64,000 nucleotides of DNA from JAGVUD01 sp052033935 (GCA_052033935.1 JBPOJE010000012.1:24453-88452), one strand, 5' to 3'. Numbered from the stretch's first letter, positions 1-8,717 are shown. Numbers and translations: made by a program. The notes: generated by a model from the letters alone, not told the origin.

Positions 1-1
1 G

Positions 2-247
2 GTTCCGGTTGAGGTTGTGCGGTCCGGCGTGAACCTGGCTGCAAGCGGTGGAGTCTGTGCATCATCGGCTGAAGCAGAAGGCGAGTACATCTGCGATATA
101 CCGGTAAAGGCGGCGGCTCTAGGGTCGGTTGTAGGAGATGACTGCCCCGGTGGGGGTGTCATATCCGGTGGCGGTGGAGACGTTGGAGTCGGTGGGGTCG
201 GTGGAAGGGCAGGGTTTGGACTGCTGCCAGCTCCTCTGCGTCTATGA
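2..247 (+). other. Open frame at window edge, possibly the real 5' part of the next gene
   Basis: This frame is open from the window start to a TGA at 245-247. Its first part (about 'EGEYICDIPVKAAALGSVVG') reads like ordinary protein, whereas after about 150 it becomes a low-complexity Gly/Val run typical of an out-of-frame reading. The frame of the following large gene has stops at 30, 105, 120 and 132 and opens only at 135. A frameshift near 140-160 joining the two frames would explain both facts. It may equally be an unrelated short frame. Confidence 0.3.
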
Positions 248-3200
248 ATGCGTCTTCATACCTTGCTATATTGCAGAGCCCCTCAAGGTCGGCTGGGACT
301 GCCCCAGTGGCGAGATCGGTTGCATCGCCCGCAGCGTTGGCAGCAGGGCACTGGACATACTCCAATGCGCTGGAGAGACCGTGTTGGAGTATTTCGTTCC
401 GGAGGCGAGCGTTCTGCTGAAGGCCGTGTGTATCGCCGAGTGCTTCAGGGACAGCGAACAGTGCATCTCCGGGGCCGCTGGAGGAGGTGGGGGCCCATGG
501 GCGCTCAGTTCGGTGAATTCCCAAGTGTCTGGGCTGAAGCTTGCGTTTGAGATCGAAGCCGAGCGCGTTAAGGTCTTGAGCGCACCCTGGGACCTTCTGT
601 TTGGCGATCCCGATGTCTTTGCAGCTTTGGGAGAGCCCCAGCCGGCCGCGTTCACCGGCTTCTTCGTTCAGTGGGGGAGTTCCGCAGCAATGGAATCGGA
701 TGGTGGGCTTACCATCACGGCGAGCGAGCGTCAGCGTATCCTCCAGCGCCTCGGCTCGGACGATACGTTGCCACATTCCAAGCTATTGCGATTCCTGGAT
801 AGATGGAACAGGACAGTCGACTATTGGAACCGGGGCTGGAAGGAGCCTGGCCAGGTGCCGGACGGCTTTTCCCTGGACTTCATGTCGGCAACAGCGTTTC
901 ACCAAGCTTCGTTGGCAGCAAACGCCTTTATTCGGGCGGTAGAGGCAGGGGGCTATTCCTCCTTAGACGGCCCACTTACTCAGGCGGCGCGGGCCTTGGA
1001 GTTGGCGGTGAACGGAAAGTTCGTACAGGAATCCGGTGTCTGTGCGCGCGTCAAGATCCAGATTGACCAACGCGTTGCCATCGCGCGCAACGCGTTCAAG
1101 GCCACGCTGGAGATAGACAATGCCCCGCAGAACGTGGACCTGACAGGTGTCGCAGTGACTCTGGACACTCGAGGTCCCGATGGGCAGGATGCCAGCGATG
1201 CCTTCCAGGTCCGGCCCCCGGAACTGACGAACATATCAGACATCAATGGCGGCGGGACCATAGCGTCCGGGAGTGTTGCCAGCGCGGTCTGGACTATAGT
1301 GCCCACCCGCGACGCAGCGCCGACTGAGGACGTGGAATACACAATCGGTGGAACGCTGATGTACAGGCAGGGGGATCAGACGATCACCATTCCGCTCCTT
1401 GCCACACCCATCACCGTCAAGCCCGATCCTCTGCTGAAACTCATCTACTTCCTGCCAAAGGACGTGTACTCCGACGACCCGTTTACTCCGCAGATAGAGC
1501 CCGCCGAGCCTTTCCCGCTCGGGCTGCTCGTGAAGAACGACGGCTTCGGCGAGTGCCTGAACATGACCGTCTCTTCGTCGCAGCCGAGGATTGTCGAGAA
1601 CGACAAGGGCCTGCTCATTGACTTCGCGATCATTGGGTCCCAAGTGAACAACCGGCAGGTTTCTCCGTCGCTCGACGTCAACTTCGGGAAGATTCCGGCG
1701 CTTGGCAGCGGTGTCGCCCGGTGGTTTATGACAACGTCACTGCAGGGCCGTTTCGTTGACTTCACCGCGAAGCTGAAACACATTGACGGGCTCGGCAATC
1801 CGCGGCTGTCGCTGATAGACACAGTCGAGACAAACCTGCTCGTGCACAGTGTCCGGATTCAGGACCCGGACGACGGCGTTCCCGATTTCCTCGGGCGCCC
1901 TGGCTTCACGATCGAAGGCCCGCTTTACGAGCAGGCCATCCCGACGCGTGTCTGGAGCAGTGACGGGTCGGTGGCAGACGTGACGGCTTGCGAGGGAACT
2001 GCTGGCGGCGCTGTGGGCCCGGGCGCTTGGGAGACTTCACTCACCTGCAATCCCGCAAGCGGTTTCTGCTACATTCGGGCCGATGAGCCCGGGTTTGAGA
2101 AGTATAAGCTGGCGCGCGTGGTGCGTTCGGACGGCAAGGCGATCATGCTGGATGAGAACGCATGGACGACGCACCGCACTATCCGCCTTGTGGGCCAGCC
2201 CGTGCGCCGGGAGCACAAGGTGCACATCTTCGACCGTGATTCCACGGGCAGCTACACGCTCTACTACGAGAGCTTCAGCTCCGGTGCCGAAACTATAGGC
2301 GAGCTCAAACTGCTTCCGAACGGCACGGCGGTCAAACTCGGGGGGAACTCTGGAGTGCCGGTCACAGCCCAGTTTGCTGACTGCTTCTACGTCGAGGCTG
2401 CCGACAGGTCGTCCGGTATCAAGGTGGTGGGCAAGTCTGCACTTGAAGGAACACGCGTTTCGATAGATGGCACAATGGCAACGGGAGACAACGGCGAGCG
2501 GCACATCGTGGCATCGAGCGTGGTGCAGAGAACGAGCGGCGGTGTGCCTCCAGTTTCCTTGACCATGAGAACCCTGTATGGCGGTGGGGCCAGCAGCGGC
2601 GATGGCCAGCGAGGCTTCGAGGGTGGGGCGGGCGTCAACACCATCGGGCTGTTTGTCCAACTGCTTGGCACGGTAACCGAGGTGGGTGACGGCTATGCTG
2701 TCATAGACGATGGGTCGGGCCCAAAGACAGCGAAGCTTGAGATACCCGCCGGGTCGTCCGTGTTGAAGGTGGGGGACTTCATCAGAGTGGTTGGCGTGGT
2801 GTCGTGCGAGAAGCGCGGGGAGTCCCTGTATCCGCTGATCAGAATCCGGCGGCCTTCGGACATTCGCAACGAGACCTCCGGGCCTCAGATCGCCGATCTG
2901 CGCGTCGAGGATGTGACCGCGACCTCGGCCGTCGTGAAGTTCAACACCGACGTTGTCTGTCAGGGCTTCGTGCACATTGGCGAGAATCCTGGTGATTACA
3001 CGCGCACCGTGGATGGCGCCATGTTTGTCAACGGCCATGCCATCGCTGTGGACGAGCTTGTCAGCGGTAAGACCTACTACTACAAGGTGACAGCCAGGAA
3101 AGTGCAGGATCCGTATATATCAGAGAGCGCCGAGCAGAGCTTCAAGACCCTTGCCACGCTGGGTATTGGCGAGGCCAAGCTCCTGCCCAATGACGACGGA

Positions 3201-4451
3201 GTGTACGTCACAAATGCGATTGTCACCCGTTTGTTCGGGCGCTTTTTCTACATGGAGCAGGCCGATAGGGCGGGCGGCGGACTCAGGGTCTCGTGGGATG
3301 GCGTGGTCCAGCCGGGTGATGTCGTCTCGGTTGCCGGCAAGCTGGGCACCACGTCCGATGCCGAAAGGCAGATTGTGGCAACCAGCGTGGTGGTCACTGG
3401 CCACGCAGACACGCAGTCTCTCTGGGTGAACCTCGATTTGCTTGGCGGTGGCCCCTTGCAGTACAACCCGACGTACGGTAGTGGCCAGCGTGGCGTGCAG
3501 GTTCGTGAGTGGTTGCCATCGAGCACTGTTCCGGGGTCTCTGCGCTATATGACCAACGTGCCAAACCTTGGGCTCCTTGTGACGGCGACCGGTTCGCTCT
3601 CATCGCCCGCCGCTGGTCTCTACTATCTGGACCATGGCGGCCGGTATGGCGACTCGACAGCGCCCGGAGTGCGCCTGGCATTGCCGCGTGGGTTTGTGTC
3701 CCCGCCGATGGATGCTATCGTCTCCGTTACCGGCATATCCTCCAGCTACCGGAGCGGGATCGACGTGTACCGGTTGCTGCGGGTGGCCAGTCAGGCAGAC
3801 GTGACGTGGCACAACTCAGGGCTGCTGGGCGCAAAGAGGCTTCCAGACAACACGCTGACCTACCTGTTGCCCCTGGTCGTGACAGCGACGTTTGATGGTT
3901 ACTTCTATGCGCAGGACGAGACGCGCAGCGGAGGCTTGCGGATCGTCTCCAGCGTTGCTGTAAGTCCTGGTGACCGCATACGAGTGGTCGGCGCTATCAA
4001 GACGAACGGTGAGTCGGAGCGGTACATTGAAGCTACGGATGTTTCGGTGGTGGGTTCTGGCCTCCTGGCAGTGCCGTTGATTGTCTCGAACGCTTCACTG
4101 GGCGGCGGAGACTGGGGCTTTGACTCAGCAACCGGTGTGGGACAGCGGGGCGTCAACGGATCGTTTGGCCTGAATAACATAGGCCTCCTTGTGCGGGTTG
4201 TCGGGCAGGTGACGAGCGTTGATGCTCAGGCCCGGACTTTCACCGTCTGGGACGGCAGCAGTTGGGGTTGGGCGTCGCCTCTGACCGACAGCAACGGTTC
4301 ATCCGGCGTGAAAGTGAGTGCGGGCACGGCGCCGCTCCCGGCATTGGGCGAATGGCTTGGCGTCACCGGCATCAGTTCCTGCTACACCGCAGGCAAGGAC
4401 CTGTATCCGTTGGTTCTTATCAGAGACTCCGGCGACATCGAGAGCCTGTGA
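138..4451 (+). CDS. Large exported-type protein with OB-fold-like repeats and an FN3 domain (5' end doubtful)
   Basis: The 1437-residue product begins without any signal peptide in a Cys-rich stretch, so the true N-terminus probably lies upstream and is lost by frameshift or window edge. Residues about 330-560 look like beta-rich CARDB-type segments. The C-terminal half carries three copies of a module starting with a [K/R]LLPN- or KRLPDN-like turn (about residues 720, 1009 and 1230). Each copy has a conserved FYxEAADR-like core and a PGDxVxVxGxxxTxxxER-like core, and alternates with a second module containing NIGLLVxxxGxV. These resemble paired OB-fold domains. A fibronectin type III domain lies at about 914-1005. 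It is probably a surface or secreted protein; no catalytic domain is recognised and the ligand is unknown. Confidence 0.6.
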   Translation: MTAPVGVSYPVAVETLESVGSVEGQGLDCCQLLCVYECVFIPCYIAEPLKVGWDCPSGEIGCIARSVGSRALDILQCAGETVLEYFVPEASVLLKAVCIAECFRDSEQCISGAAGGGGGPWALSSVNSQVSGLKLAFEIEAERVKVLSAPWDLLFGDPDVFAALGEPQPAAFTGFFVQWGSSAAMESDGGLTITASERQRILQRLGSDDTLPHSKLLRFLDRWNRTVDYWNRGWKEPGQVPDGFSLDFMSATAFHQASLAANAFIRAVEAGGYSSLDGPLTQAARALELAVNGKFVQESGVCARVKIQIDQRVAIARNAFKATLEIDNAPQNVDLTGVAVTLDTRGPDGQDASDAFQVRPPELTNISDINGGGTIASGSVASAVWTIVPTRDAAPTEDVEYTIGGTLMYRQGDQTITIPLLATPITVKPDPLLKLIYFLPKDVYSDDPFTPQIEPAEPFPLGLLVKNDGFGECLNMTVSSSQPRIVENDKGLLIDFAIIGSQVNNRQVSPSLDVNFGKIPALGSGVARWFMTTSLQGRFVDFTAKLKHIDGLGNPRLSLIDTVETNLLVHSVRIQDPDDGVPDFLGRPGFTIEGPLYEQAIPTRVWSSDGSVADVTACEGTAGGAVGPGAWETSLTCNPASGFCYIRADEPGFEKYKLARVVRSDGKAIMLDENAWTTHRTIRLVGQPVRREHKVHIFDRDSTGSYTLYYESFSSGAETIGELKLLPNGTAVKLGGNSGVPVTAQFADCFYVEAADRSSGIKVVGKSALEGTRVSIDGTMATGDNGERHIVASSVVQRTSGGVPPVSLTMRTLYGGGASSGDGQRGFEGGAGVNTIGLFVQLLGTVTEVGDGYAVIDDGSGPKTAKLEIPAGSSVLKVGDFIRVVGVVSCEKRGESLYPLIRIRRPSDIRNETSGPQIADLRVEDVTATSAVVKFNTDVVCQGFVHIGENPGDYTRTVDGAMFVNGHAIAVDELVSGKTYYYKVTARKVQDPYISESAEQSFKTLATLGIGEAKLLPNDDGVYVTNAIVTRLFGRFFYMEQADRAGGGLRVSWDGVVQPGDVVSVAGKLGTTSDAERQIVATSVVVTGHADTQSLWVNLDLLGGGPLQYNPTYGSGQRGVQVREWLPSSTVPGSLRYMTNVPNLGLLVTATGSLSSPAAGLYYLDHGGRYGDSTAPGVRLALPRGFVSPPMDAIVSVTGISSSYRSGIDVYRLLRVASQADVTWHNSGLLGAKRLPDNTLTYLLPLVVTATFDGYFYAQDETRSGGLRIVSSVAVSPGDRIRVVGAIKTNGESERYIEATDVSVVGSGLLAVPLIVSNASLGGGDWGFDSATGVGQRGVNGSFGLNNIGLLVRVVGQVTSVDAQARTFTVWDGSSWGWASPLTDSNGSSGVKVSAGTAPLPALGEWLGVTGISSCYTAGKDLYPLVLIRDSGDIESL

Positions 4452-4476
4452 GTGCCGGTAACGCTAATCCCGTACC

Positions 4477-4520
4477 ATCGGGCAGCCCTGCGCAGGGCTG
4501 CCCGCAACAGGTTATCCGGA
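4477..4520. repeat. Dispersed 44-bp palindromic repeat, copy 1
   Basis: It starts just after the stop of the preceding gene with a perfect 26-nt palindrome, positions 4479-4504 (core GGGCAGCCCT), followed by CAACAGG. A close relative with the same layout lies at 8718-8761 after ilvC. Such REP-like hairpins can act as mRNA 3' ends or terminators; no T-tract follows here. Confidence 0.65.
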
Positions 4521-4538
4521 CTTGCAGCCCCCTCTCAA

Positions 4539-4612
4539 CGTCATTCCGGACTCCGATCCGGAATCCACGGTCCGGGTCCGGATGGGTGCTGAATCAAGTT
4601 CAGCACGACGTG
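4539..4612. repeat. CGTCATTCCGGA-type palindromic repeat, copy 1
   Basis: The left arm (4539-4567) reads CGTCATTCCGGACT followed by its near complement. The right arm (4590-4610) ends GTTCAGCACGACG. Each arm is itself an imperfect hairpin and the two arms are inverted relative to each other. The same architecture occurs at 61214-61283. Related CGTCATTCCGG...CCGGAATGACG intergenic repeats are known from many phyla. Between 4613 and 4828 no further gene or signal is seen. Confidence 0.65.
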
Positions 4613-4828
4613 TTCCGATACTCCCATCCGCGTTGTATCCTCACCGGCGGCACGTCCGTGCGCACGGTCCGGCGCTGGCGATTGTTGACCCGGCAACGGC
4701 ATCTGGGAACTCACGAAGAAGGAGGGCAGGGAAGAAGCAGCCCGTGCAGGCTGCTTAGCCATTCAGCAGAACAAGAGAAGAATCCAATTCACACGCTGCA
4801 GAAGGAAGTACCCTGGACCGCTCTTCTG

Positions 4829-4858
4829 TTGACGCGTTTCACGGATGCGTGATAGAAT
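4829..4858 (+). promoter_or_regulatory. Predicted sigma-70 promoter for the ilvB leader
   Basis: The -35 box TTGACG (4829-4834) and -10 box TAGAAT (4853-4858) are separated by 18 nt. A TGA directly before the -10 box gives an extended -10. Transcription would begin near 4865, leaving a leader of more than 370 nt before ilvB. The TAGAAT -10 box recurs before rpmB and leuA in this window. Confidence 0.55.
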
Positions 4859-4878
4859 CTACGCCAGCACAGGTGCGG

Positions 4879-5127
4879 ATGAGCATTCGTGTCATCCGGG
4901 AGCTTGTTATTATCCAATGCAGAGCGGCGGACTCCATAATCTCAGGGTCATTGTATCAGGCGCGGCCTTCGCGGGCCGCGTCGCAGGCTAGCCGCCTGTC
5001 CGCGGGGTTTTCCCTCACTCTGGCGGGCGGTCAGCAGAAGGCTCTGCCCGAGATGGGAGTGACGACCAGAACAACCTGCAGTTGTGCAGCCGCAAGCCGG
5101 AGAAGCTCAGGCAAGCGGAGTTCATGA
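4879..5127 (+). CDS. Candidate leader peptide rich in Ile/Val/Leu codons
   Basis: An ATG at 4879 with an AGG element five bases upstream starts MSIRVIRELVIIQC. Seven of the first twelve residues are Ile, Val or Leu, followed shortly by another Ile-Ile pair. The frame then continues, less convincingly, to a stop at 5127, which is long for an attenuation peptide (82 residues). The position just after the predicted start of transcription and before a terminator and acetolactate synthase suggests regulation by branched-chain aminoacyl-tRNA. It could be chance. Confidence 0.3.
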   Translation: MSIRVIRELVIIQCRAADSIISGSLYQARPSRAASQASRLSAGFSLTLAGGQQKALPEMGVTTRTTCSCAAASRRSSGKRSS

Positions 5128-5138
5128 AGTCAGATCGG

Positions 5139-5180
5139 ACCTCTTGTCCCGGCTGTGGGGCGAGGGGTTTTTTTGTTTTT
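5139..5180 (+). terminator. Intrinsic terminator / attenuator upstream of ilvB
   Basis: A 12-bp stem (5139-5150 with 5157-5168, including three G-U pairs) with loop GGCTGT is followed by TTTTTTTGTTTTT. It sits about 60 nt before the ilvB ATG, inside the leader. A terminator here, downstream of the only clear promoter, makes sense as a regulated attenuator. Confidence 0.7.
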
Positions 5181-5237
5181 CTGGCGGGAATCACCGAAAC
5201 GCCAGACCGGGCAGATCTGTTGAAGAGTGTAGAAAAC

Positions 5238-7010
5238 ATGGCAAAGAGCAGCAAATCAGGCATTCAGAAGTATCAGGCGCCCCCGCGCGGAAAAAACGAG
5301 CCCGTGAAGGACGGCGCCACCGTGAGCGGCGCCCGCGCACTGATGGAGTCGCTGAAGGCGCAGGGCACCGAGGTGGTCTTCGGTGTGCCGGGCGGGGTGA
5401 TGATCCCGGCCTACGACGTCCTCTACGACGAAGGCGGGCTGAGCCACATCCTGGTGGGGCACGAGCAGGGCGGGGCCCACATGGCCGACGGGTTCGCACG
5501 GGTGACGGGCAAGGTGGGCGTGTGCTTCGCGACTTCAGGGCCGGGCGCCACCAACCTCGTCACGGGCATCGCCAACGCCATGATGGACTCGATCCCCATG
5601 GTGGCGGTGACGGGGCAGGTGAAGACCACCGCCATCGGCAAGGACGCGTTCCAGGAAGCCGACATCACCGGCATCACCATGCCGATCACCAAGCACAACT
5701 ACCTGCTGACCGAGTCGTCCCAGATTCCGCAGGTGATCGCCGAAGCGTTCTACATCGCGCGGACGGGCCGTCCCGGGCCGGTGCTGGTGGACGTGCCGAT
5801 GGACGTGGCGCTGAACCAGATGCAGTACACCGTCCCCGACGTGAAAATGCGTTCGTACAACCCGCGGACCGCGGTGAATCTGGACGGCGTGGAAGAGGCC
5901 GCGCGGCTCATCGCCGAAGCGAAGCGGGGGGTCATCTATGTGGGTGGCGGCGCGATCAGCTCCGGCGCGTGGAAGGAAGTGCGCGAGCTGGCGCGCCGGA
6001 CGAATTTCCCCGTGACGAACACCCTGCTCGCCAAAGGAGTGGTTGACGAAACCGGGGCCCAGTCGCTCGGAATGCTCGGAATGCACGGCACGGCGTACGC
6101 GAACTATGCCGTCCGTGACTGCGACCTGCTGGTCAACATCGGCGCGCGCTTCGACGACCGGGTGACCGGCAAGATAGACGCCTGGGCCGTGGGCGCGAAA
6201 TCCATTCACATTGACATTGACCCAGCGGAGATCGGCAAGGTCTATATCCCGGACGTGGCGCTTGTGGGCGACTGCAGGGAGGCTCTGGAAGCCCTCCTCA
6301 GTTGCGTGAACGAGCGGCCGCGCACGGATTGGAACGATCAGATCGAGGAGTGGAAGCAGGACTTCCCGCTCTGGTACGCCGCCGATCAGGACGAGGTGAT
6401 TCTGCCGCAGATGGTTTGCGACGAGCTCTGGAAGGTTACGAAGGGCGAGGCGATTCTGGCGACCGGAGTCGGGCAGCACCAGATGTGGGCGGCCCAGTTC
6501 TACAAGTGCAGGCATCCGCGCACTTTCGTGACCAGCGGCGGGCTGGGGACGATGGGCTTCGGGCTTCCTTCGGCCATCGGGGCGGCGGTCGGCGCGCCCG
6601 ACCGCACGGTGTGGTGCATTGACGGCGACGGCTCATTCATGATGACGAACCAGGAACTAGCGCCGGCAAGGCAGCACCAGATTCCCGTGAAGGTGGCCAT
6701 TCTGAACAACCAGTGCCTGGGGATGGTGCGCCAGTGGCAGACCATGTTCTGGGACCATCGCCTGAGCGCGATTGACCTCAGCCACCAGCCCGACTTCGTG
6801 AAGCTCGCCGAGGCGTACGGAGCGGTGGGGCTGCGCGCCGAGAAGCCCTCCGAGGTACGCGGCGTGATCGAGAAGGCGATGGAGGTGAACGACAGGCCGG
6901 TGATCGTGGATTTCCGGGTGGCGCGGCACGAGAACTGCCTGCCGATGATCCCGGCGGGGCAGACGGTGGAGCAAATGATCCTCGAGCGTCCGCGCAAGAG
7001 CATCGGTTGA
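5238..7010 (+). CDS. ilvB: Acetolactate synthase large subunit
   Basis: This thiamine-diphosphate enzyme condenses two pyruvates to acetolactate, or pyruvate plus 2-oxobutyrate to acetohydroxybutyrate, the first common step of Val, Leu and Ile synthesis. The 590-residue product has the N-terminal TPP pyrimidine domain with catalytic Glu (GHEQGGAHMADG, E76). A central FAD/Rossmann-type domain follows, then the C-terminal TPP domain with GDGSF...NN near residue 463. I chose the ATG at 5238 (MAKSSKSG); longer in-frame starts would run into the attenuator and add an unrelated N-terminus. The regulatory subunit gene follows after 30 nt, so the two are probably co-transcribed and controlled by the upstream leader. 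Confidence 0.95.
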   Translation: MAKSSKSGIQKYQAPPRGKNEPVKDGATVSGARALMESLKAQGTEVVFGVPGGVMIPAYDVLYDEGGLSHILVGHEQGGAHMADGFARVTGKVGVCFATSGPGATNLVTGIANAMMDSIPMVAVTGQVKTTAIGKDAFQEADITGITMPITKHNYLLTESSQIPQVIAEAFYIARTGRPGPVLVDVPMDVALNQMQYTVPDVKMRSYNPRTAVNLDGVEEAARLIAEAKRGVIYVGGGAISSGAWKEVRELARRTNFPVTNTLLAKGVVDETGAQSLGMLGMHGTAYANYAVRDCDLLVNIGARFDDRVTGKIDAWAVGAKSIHIDIDPAEIGKVYIPDVALVGDCREALEALLSCVNERPRTDWNDQIEEWKQDFPLWYAADQDEVILPQMVCDELWKVTKGEAILATGVGQHQMWAAQFYKCRHPRTFVTSGGLGTMGFGLPSAIGAAVGAPDRTVWCIDGDGSFMMTNQELAPARQHQIPVKVAILNNQCLGMVRQWQTMFWDHRLSAIDLSHQPDFVKLAEAYGAVGLRAEKPSEVRGVIEKAMEVNDRPVIVDFRVARHENCLPMIPAGQTVEQMILERPRKSIG

Positions 7011-7040
7011 CTTATCGCTTTTTCAGGAGAAGGAACGCAC

Positions 7041-7571
7041 ATGCCAAAAGTCGCTAGCAAAATCGGAAGTATGGGTCATCAGCACACGATTACCGTGCTC
7101 GTCGAGAACCGTCCAGGTGTTCTGGCGCGGGTGGCCGGGCTGTTCGCCCGGCGTGGGTACAACGTGGACTCGTTGGCCGTGAGCATTACGGACGACCCGA
7201 GCATCTCGCGCATGACCGTCGTGGCCAGCGGGGACGAGCAGACGCTGGACCAGATCACGAAGCAGCTCACGAAGCTGATAGACGTGATCAAGGTGGCGGA
7301 CTACACGGACGCCCCGATGATGGAGCGTGAGCTTGCTCTCATCAAGGTGGATGCTGATACCACGAAGCGCGGTGAGGTGATGCAGATTGTTGACATCTTC
7401 CGCGCGAAAATTATAGACATCAGCGAGACGACGTTCACGATTGAAGTGACGGGTGATGTCGAGAAGATCAACGCCATCGAGAAGATGCTCGAGCCGTATG
7501 GAATCCGCGAGGTGGTGCGGACGGGGCGTATCGCGCTCATCCGGGGCGCAAGGACCGCCATTCAGGTCTGA
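7041..7571 (+). CDS. ilvN: Acetolactate synthase small (regulatory) subunit
   Basis: The 176-residue protein has an N-terminal ACT domain starting HTITVLVENRPGVLARVAG and a C-terminal ALS small-subunit domain ending RTGRIALIRGA. That is the usual two-domain layout and length of IlvN/IlvH. It binds the large subunit and confers valine feedback inhibition. The start ATG at 7041 is preceded by AGGAGAAGG. Some family members begin at the later Met of MGHQHT; the 10-residue upstream extension is plausible given the good ribosome-binding site. Confidence 0.95.
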   Translation: MPKVASKIGSMGHQHTITVLVENRPGVLARVAGLFARRGYNVDSLAVSITDDPSISRMTVVASGDEQTLDQITKQLTKLIDVIKVADYTDAPMMERELALIKVDADTTKRGEVMQIVDIFRAKIIDISETTFTIEVTGDVEKINAIEKMLEPYGIREVVRTGRIALIRGARTAIQV

Positions 7572-7640
7572 CGTTCGCCCGCGGGGCAGTTGTTAGAGCG
7601 CGTTGGTTAGGCTATAAACCTGACCTGTCGCGCATGTTCC

Positions 7641-7658
7641 GGCGCCAAAAATGGCGCC
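7641..7658 (+). promoter_or_regulatory. Hairpin in the ilvN-ilvC gap
   Basis: A perfect GGCGCC-AAAAAT-GGCGCC stem-loop lies 18 nt before the ilvC start and just before its AAGGAGG ribosome-binding site. It may modulate ilvC translation or mark a processing site. The 105-nt gap also holds TTGGTTAGGC-TATAAA, too tightly spaced to be called a promoter. Confidence 0.35.
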
Positions 7659-7676
7659 AGTCAAGGAGGTAAGTTA

Positions 7677-8699
7677 GTGCCGGCAAAAGTCTATTACGAA
7701 GCGGATGCCAAGATTGACATCCTTAAGGGCAAGAAGGTCGCCATCATCGGCTACGGATCGCAGGGGCATGCCCAGGCCCAGAACCTGCGTGATAGCGGCA
7801 TCGAGGTCATTGTCAGCGAGCTCGAGGGTACGGACAACTACGATCTGGCGGTTGAGCATGGGTTCAAGCCGATCTCGGCGTCTGAAGCCGCCAAGCAGGC
7901 GGATATCATCCAGATGCTGGTTCCGGATGAGGTGCAGCCGGCCGTTTACAAGGCCGACATCGCGCCGAACCTGAAGGCGGGCAAGGCTCTGCTCTTCTCG
8001 CACGGGTTCAACATCCATTTCGGGCAGATCGTGCCGCCGGAGGATGTGGACGTGATCATGGTTGCGCCGAAGGGCCCGGGCCATCTGGTGCGCCGCACGT
8101 TCACCGAGGGCGCTGGCGTTCCCTGCCTCATCGCTGTGTCCCAGGATGCGAGCGGCAAGGCGCGCGACAAGGCCATGGCGTACGCTAACGGCATCGGCGC
8201 GGCGCGCGTTGGAATCCTCGAGACAACATTCGAGGAAGAGACCGAGACCGATTTGTTCGGCGAGCAGGCTGTCCTGTGCGGTGGATGCACGGCGCTGGTG
8301 ACGGCGGGGTTCGAGACGCTCGTCGAGGCGGGCTATCAGCCCGAGATCGCGTACTTCGAGTGCCTGCACGAACTGAAGCTGATCGTTGACCTGATGTATG
8401 AGGGCGGCATCGCGACGATGCGCGACTCCATCAGCAACACGGCGGAGTTCGGCGACTACACCCGCGGCTCGCGGATCATCACCGATGAGACCCGCGAGGA
8501 GATGGCGCTGATTCTCGCGGAGATTCAGAGCGGCGATTTCGCGCGTGAGTGGATTCTCGAGAACCAGGCCGGACGCCCGGTGCTGAACGCCGCTCGGCGG
8601 CATTCGGCGCGCGAGGAGATCGAAGAGGTTGGCGGCCGCTTGCGCTCGATGATGCCCTGGCTGAAGGCCAAGGCCGCGCCGAAGGCGCCGAAAGGCTGA
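7677..8699 (+). CDS. ilvC: Ketol-acid reductoisomerase, class I
   Basis: It isomerises and reduces acetolactate or acetohydroxybutyrate in the second common branched-chain step. The 340-residue product has the Rossmann motif GYGSQGHAQAQNL (residues 25-37) and a knotted C-terminal domain with LHELKLIVDLMYEGG, which carries metal ligands. Start is GTG at 7677 after AAGGAGG. The beta2-alphaB cofactor loop reads SELEGTDNYDLAVEHG. The usual basic and Ser residues that hold the NADPH 2'-phosphate are absent and acidic residues take their place, suggesting NADH or dual cofactor use. The gene follows ilvBN in the standard order. Confidence 0.95.
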   Translation: MPAKVYYEADAKIDILKGKKVAIIGYGSQGHAQAQNLRDSGIEVIVSELEGTDNYDLAVEHGFKPISASEAAKQADIIQMLVPDEVQPAVYKADIAPNLKAGKALLFSHGFNIHFGQIVPPEDVDVIMVAPKGPGHLVRRTFTEGAGVPCLIAVSQDASGKARDKAMAYANGIGAARVGILETTFEEETETDLFGEQAVLCGGCTALVTAGFETLVEAGYQPEIAYFECLHELKLIVDLMYEGGIATMRDSISNTAEFGDYTRGSRIITDETREEMALILAEIQSGDFAREWILENQAGRPVLNAARRHSAREEIEEVGGRLRSMMPWLKAKAAPKAPKG

Positions 8700-8717
8700 A
8701 AGAAGAAGTAGCCCGTT

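Larger units (their letters stand above)
4865..5237 (+). promoter_or_regulatory. Long ilvB leader region, candidate transcription attenuator
   Basis: Between the promoter and ilvB lies about 370 nt containing a candidate branched-chain-rich leader peptide (from 4879), several G+C-rich inverted repeats (for example 4961-4980, GCGGCC...GGCCGC) and a strong intrinsic terminator (5139-5180). This is the arrangement expected for premature termination controlled by leader translation or by a ligand or tRNA. No canonical T-box TGGNACC motif was found. The mechanism is therefore open; only the terminator is directly convincing. Confidence 0.5.

Noticed and set aside
4865..5180. Canonical T-box riboswitch in the ilvB leader
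   Set aside because: The TGGNACC antiterminator motif and a clear specifier domain were not found, so only a generic attenuator is claimed.
5082..5237. Longer start for acetolactate synthase
   Set aside because: It would place the coding region across the intrinsic terminator and add a sequence unrelated to the family.
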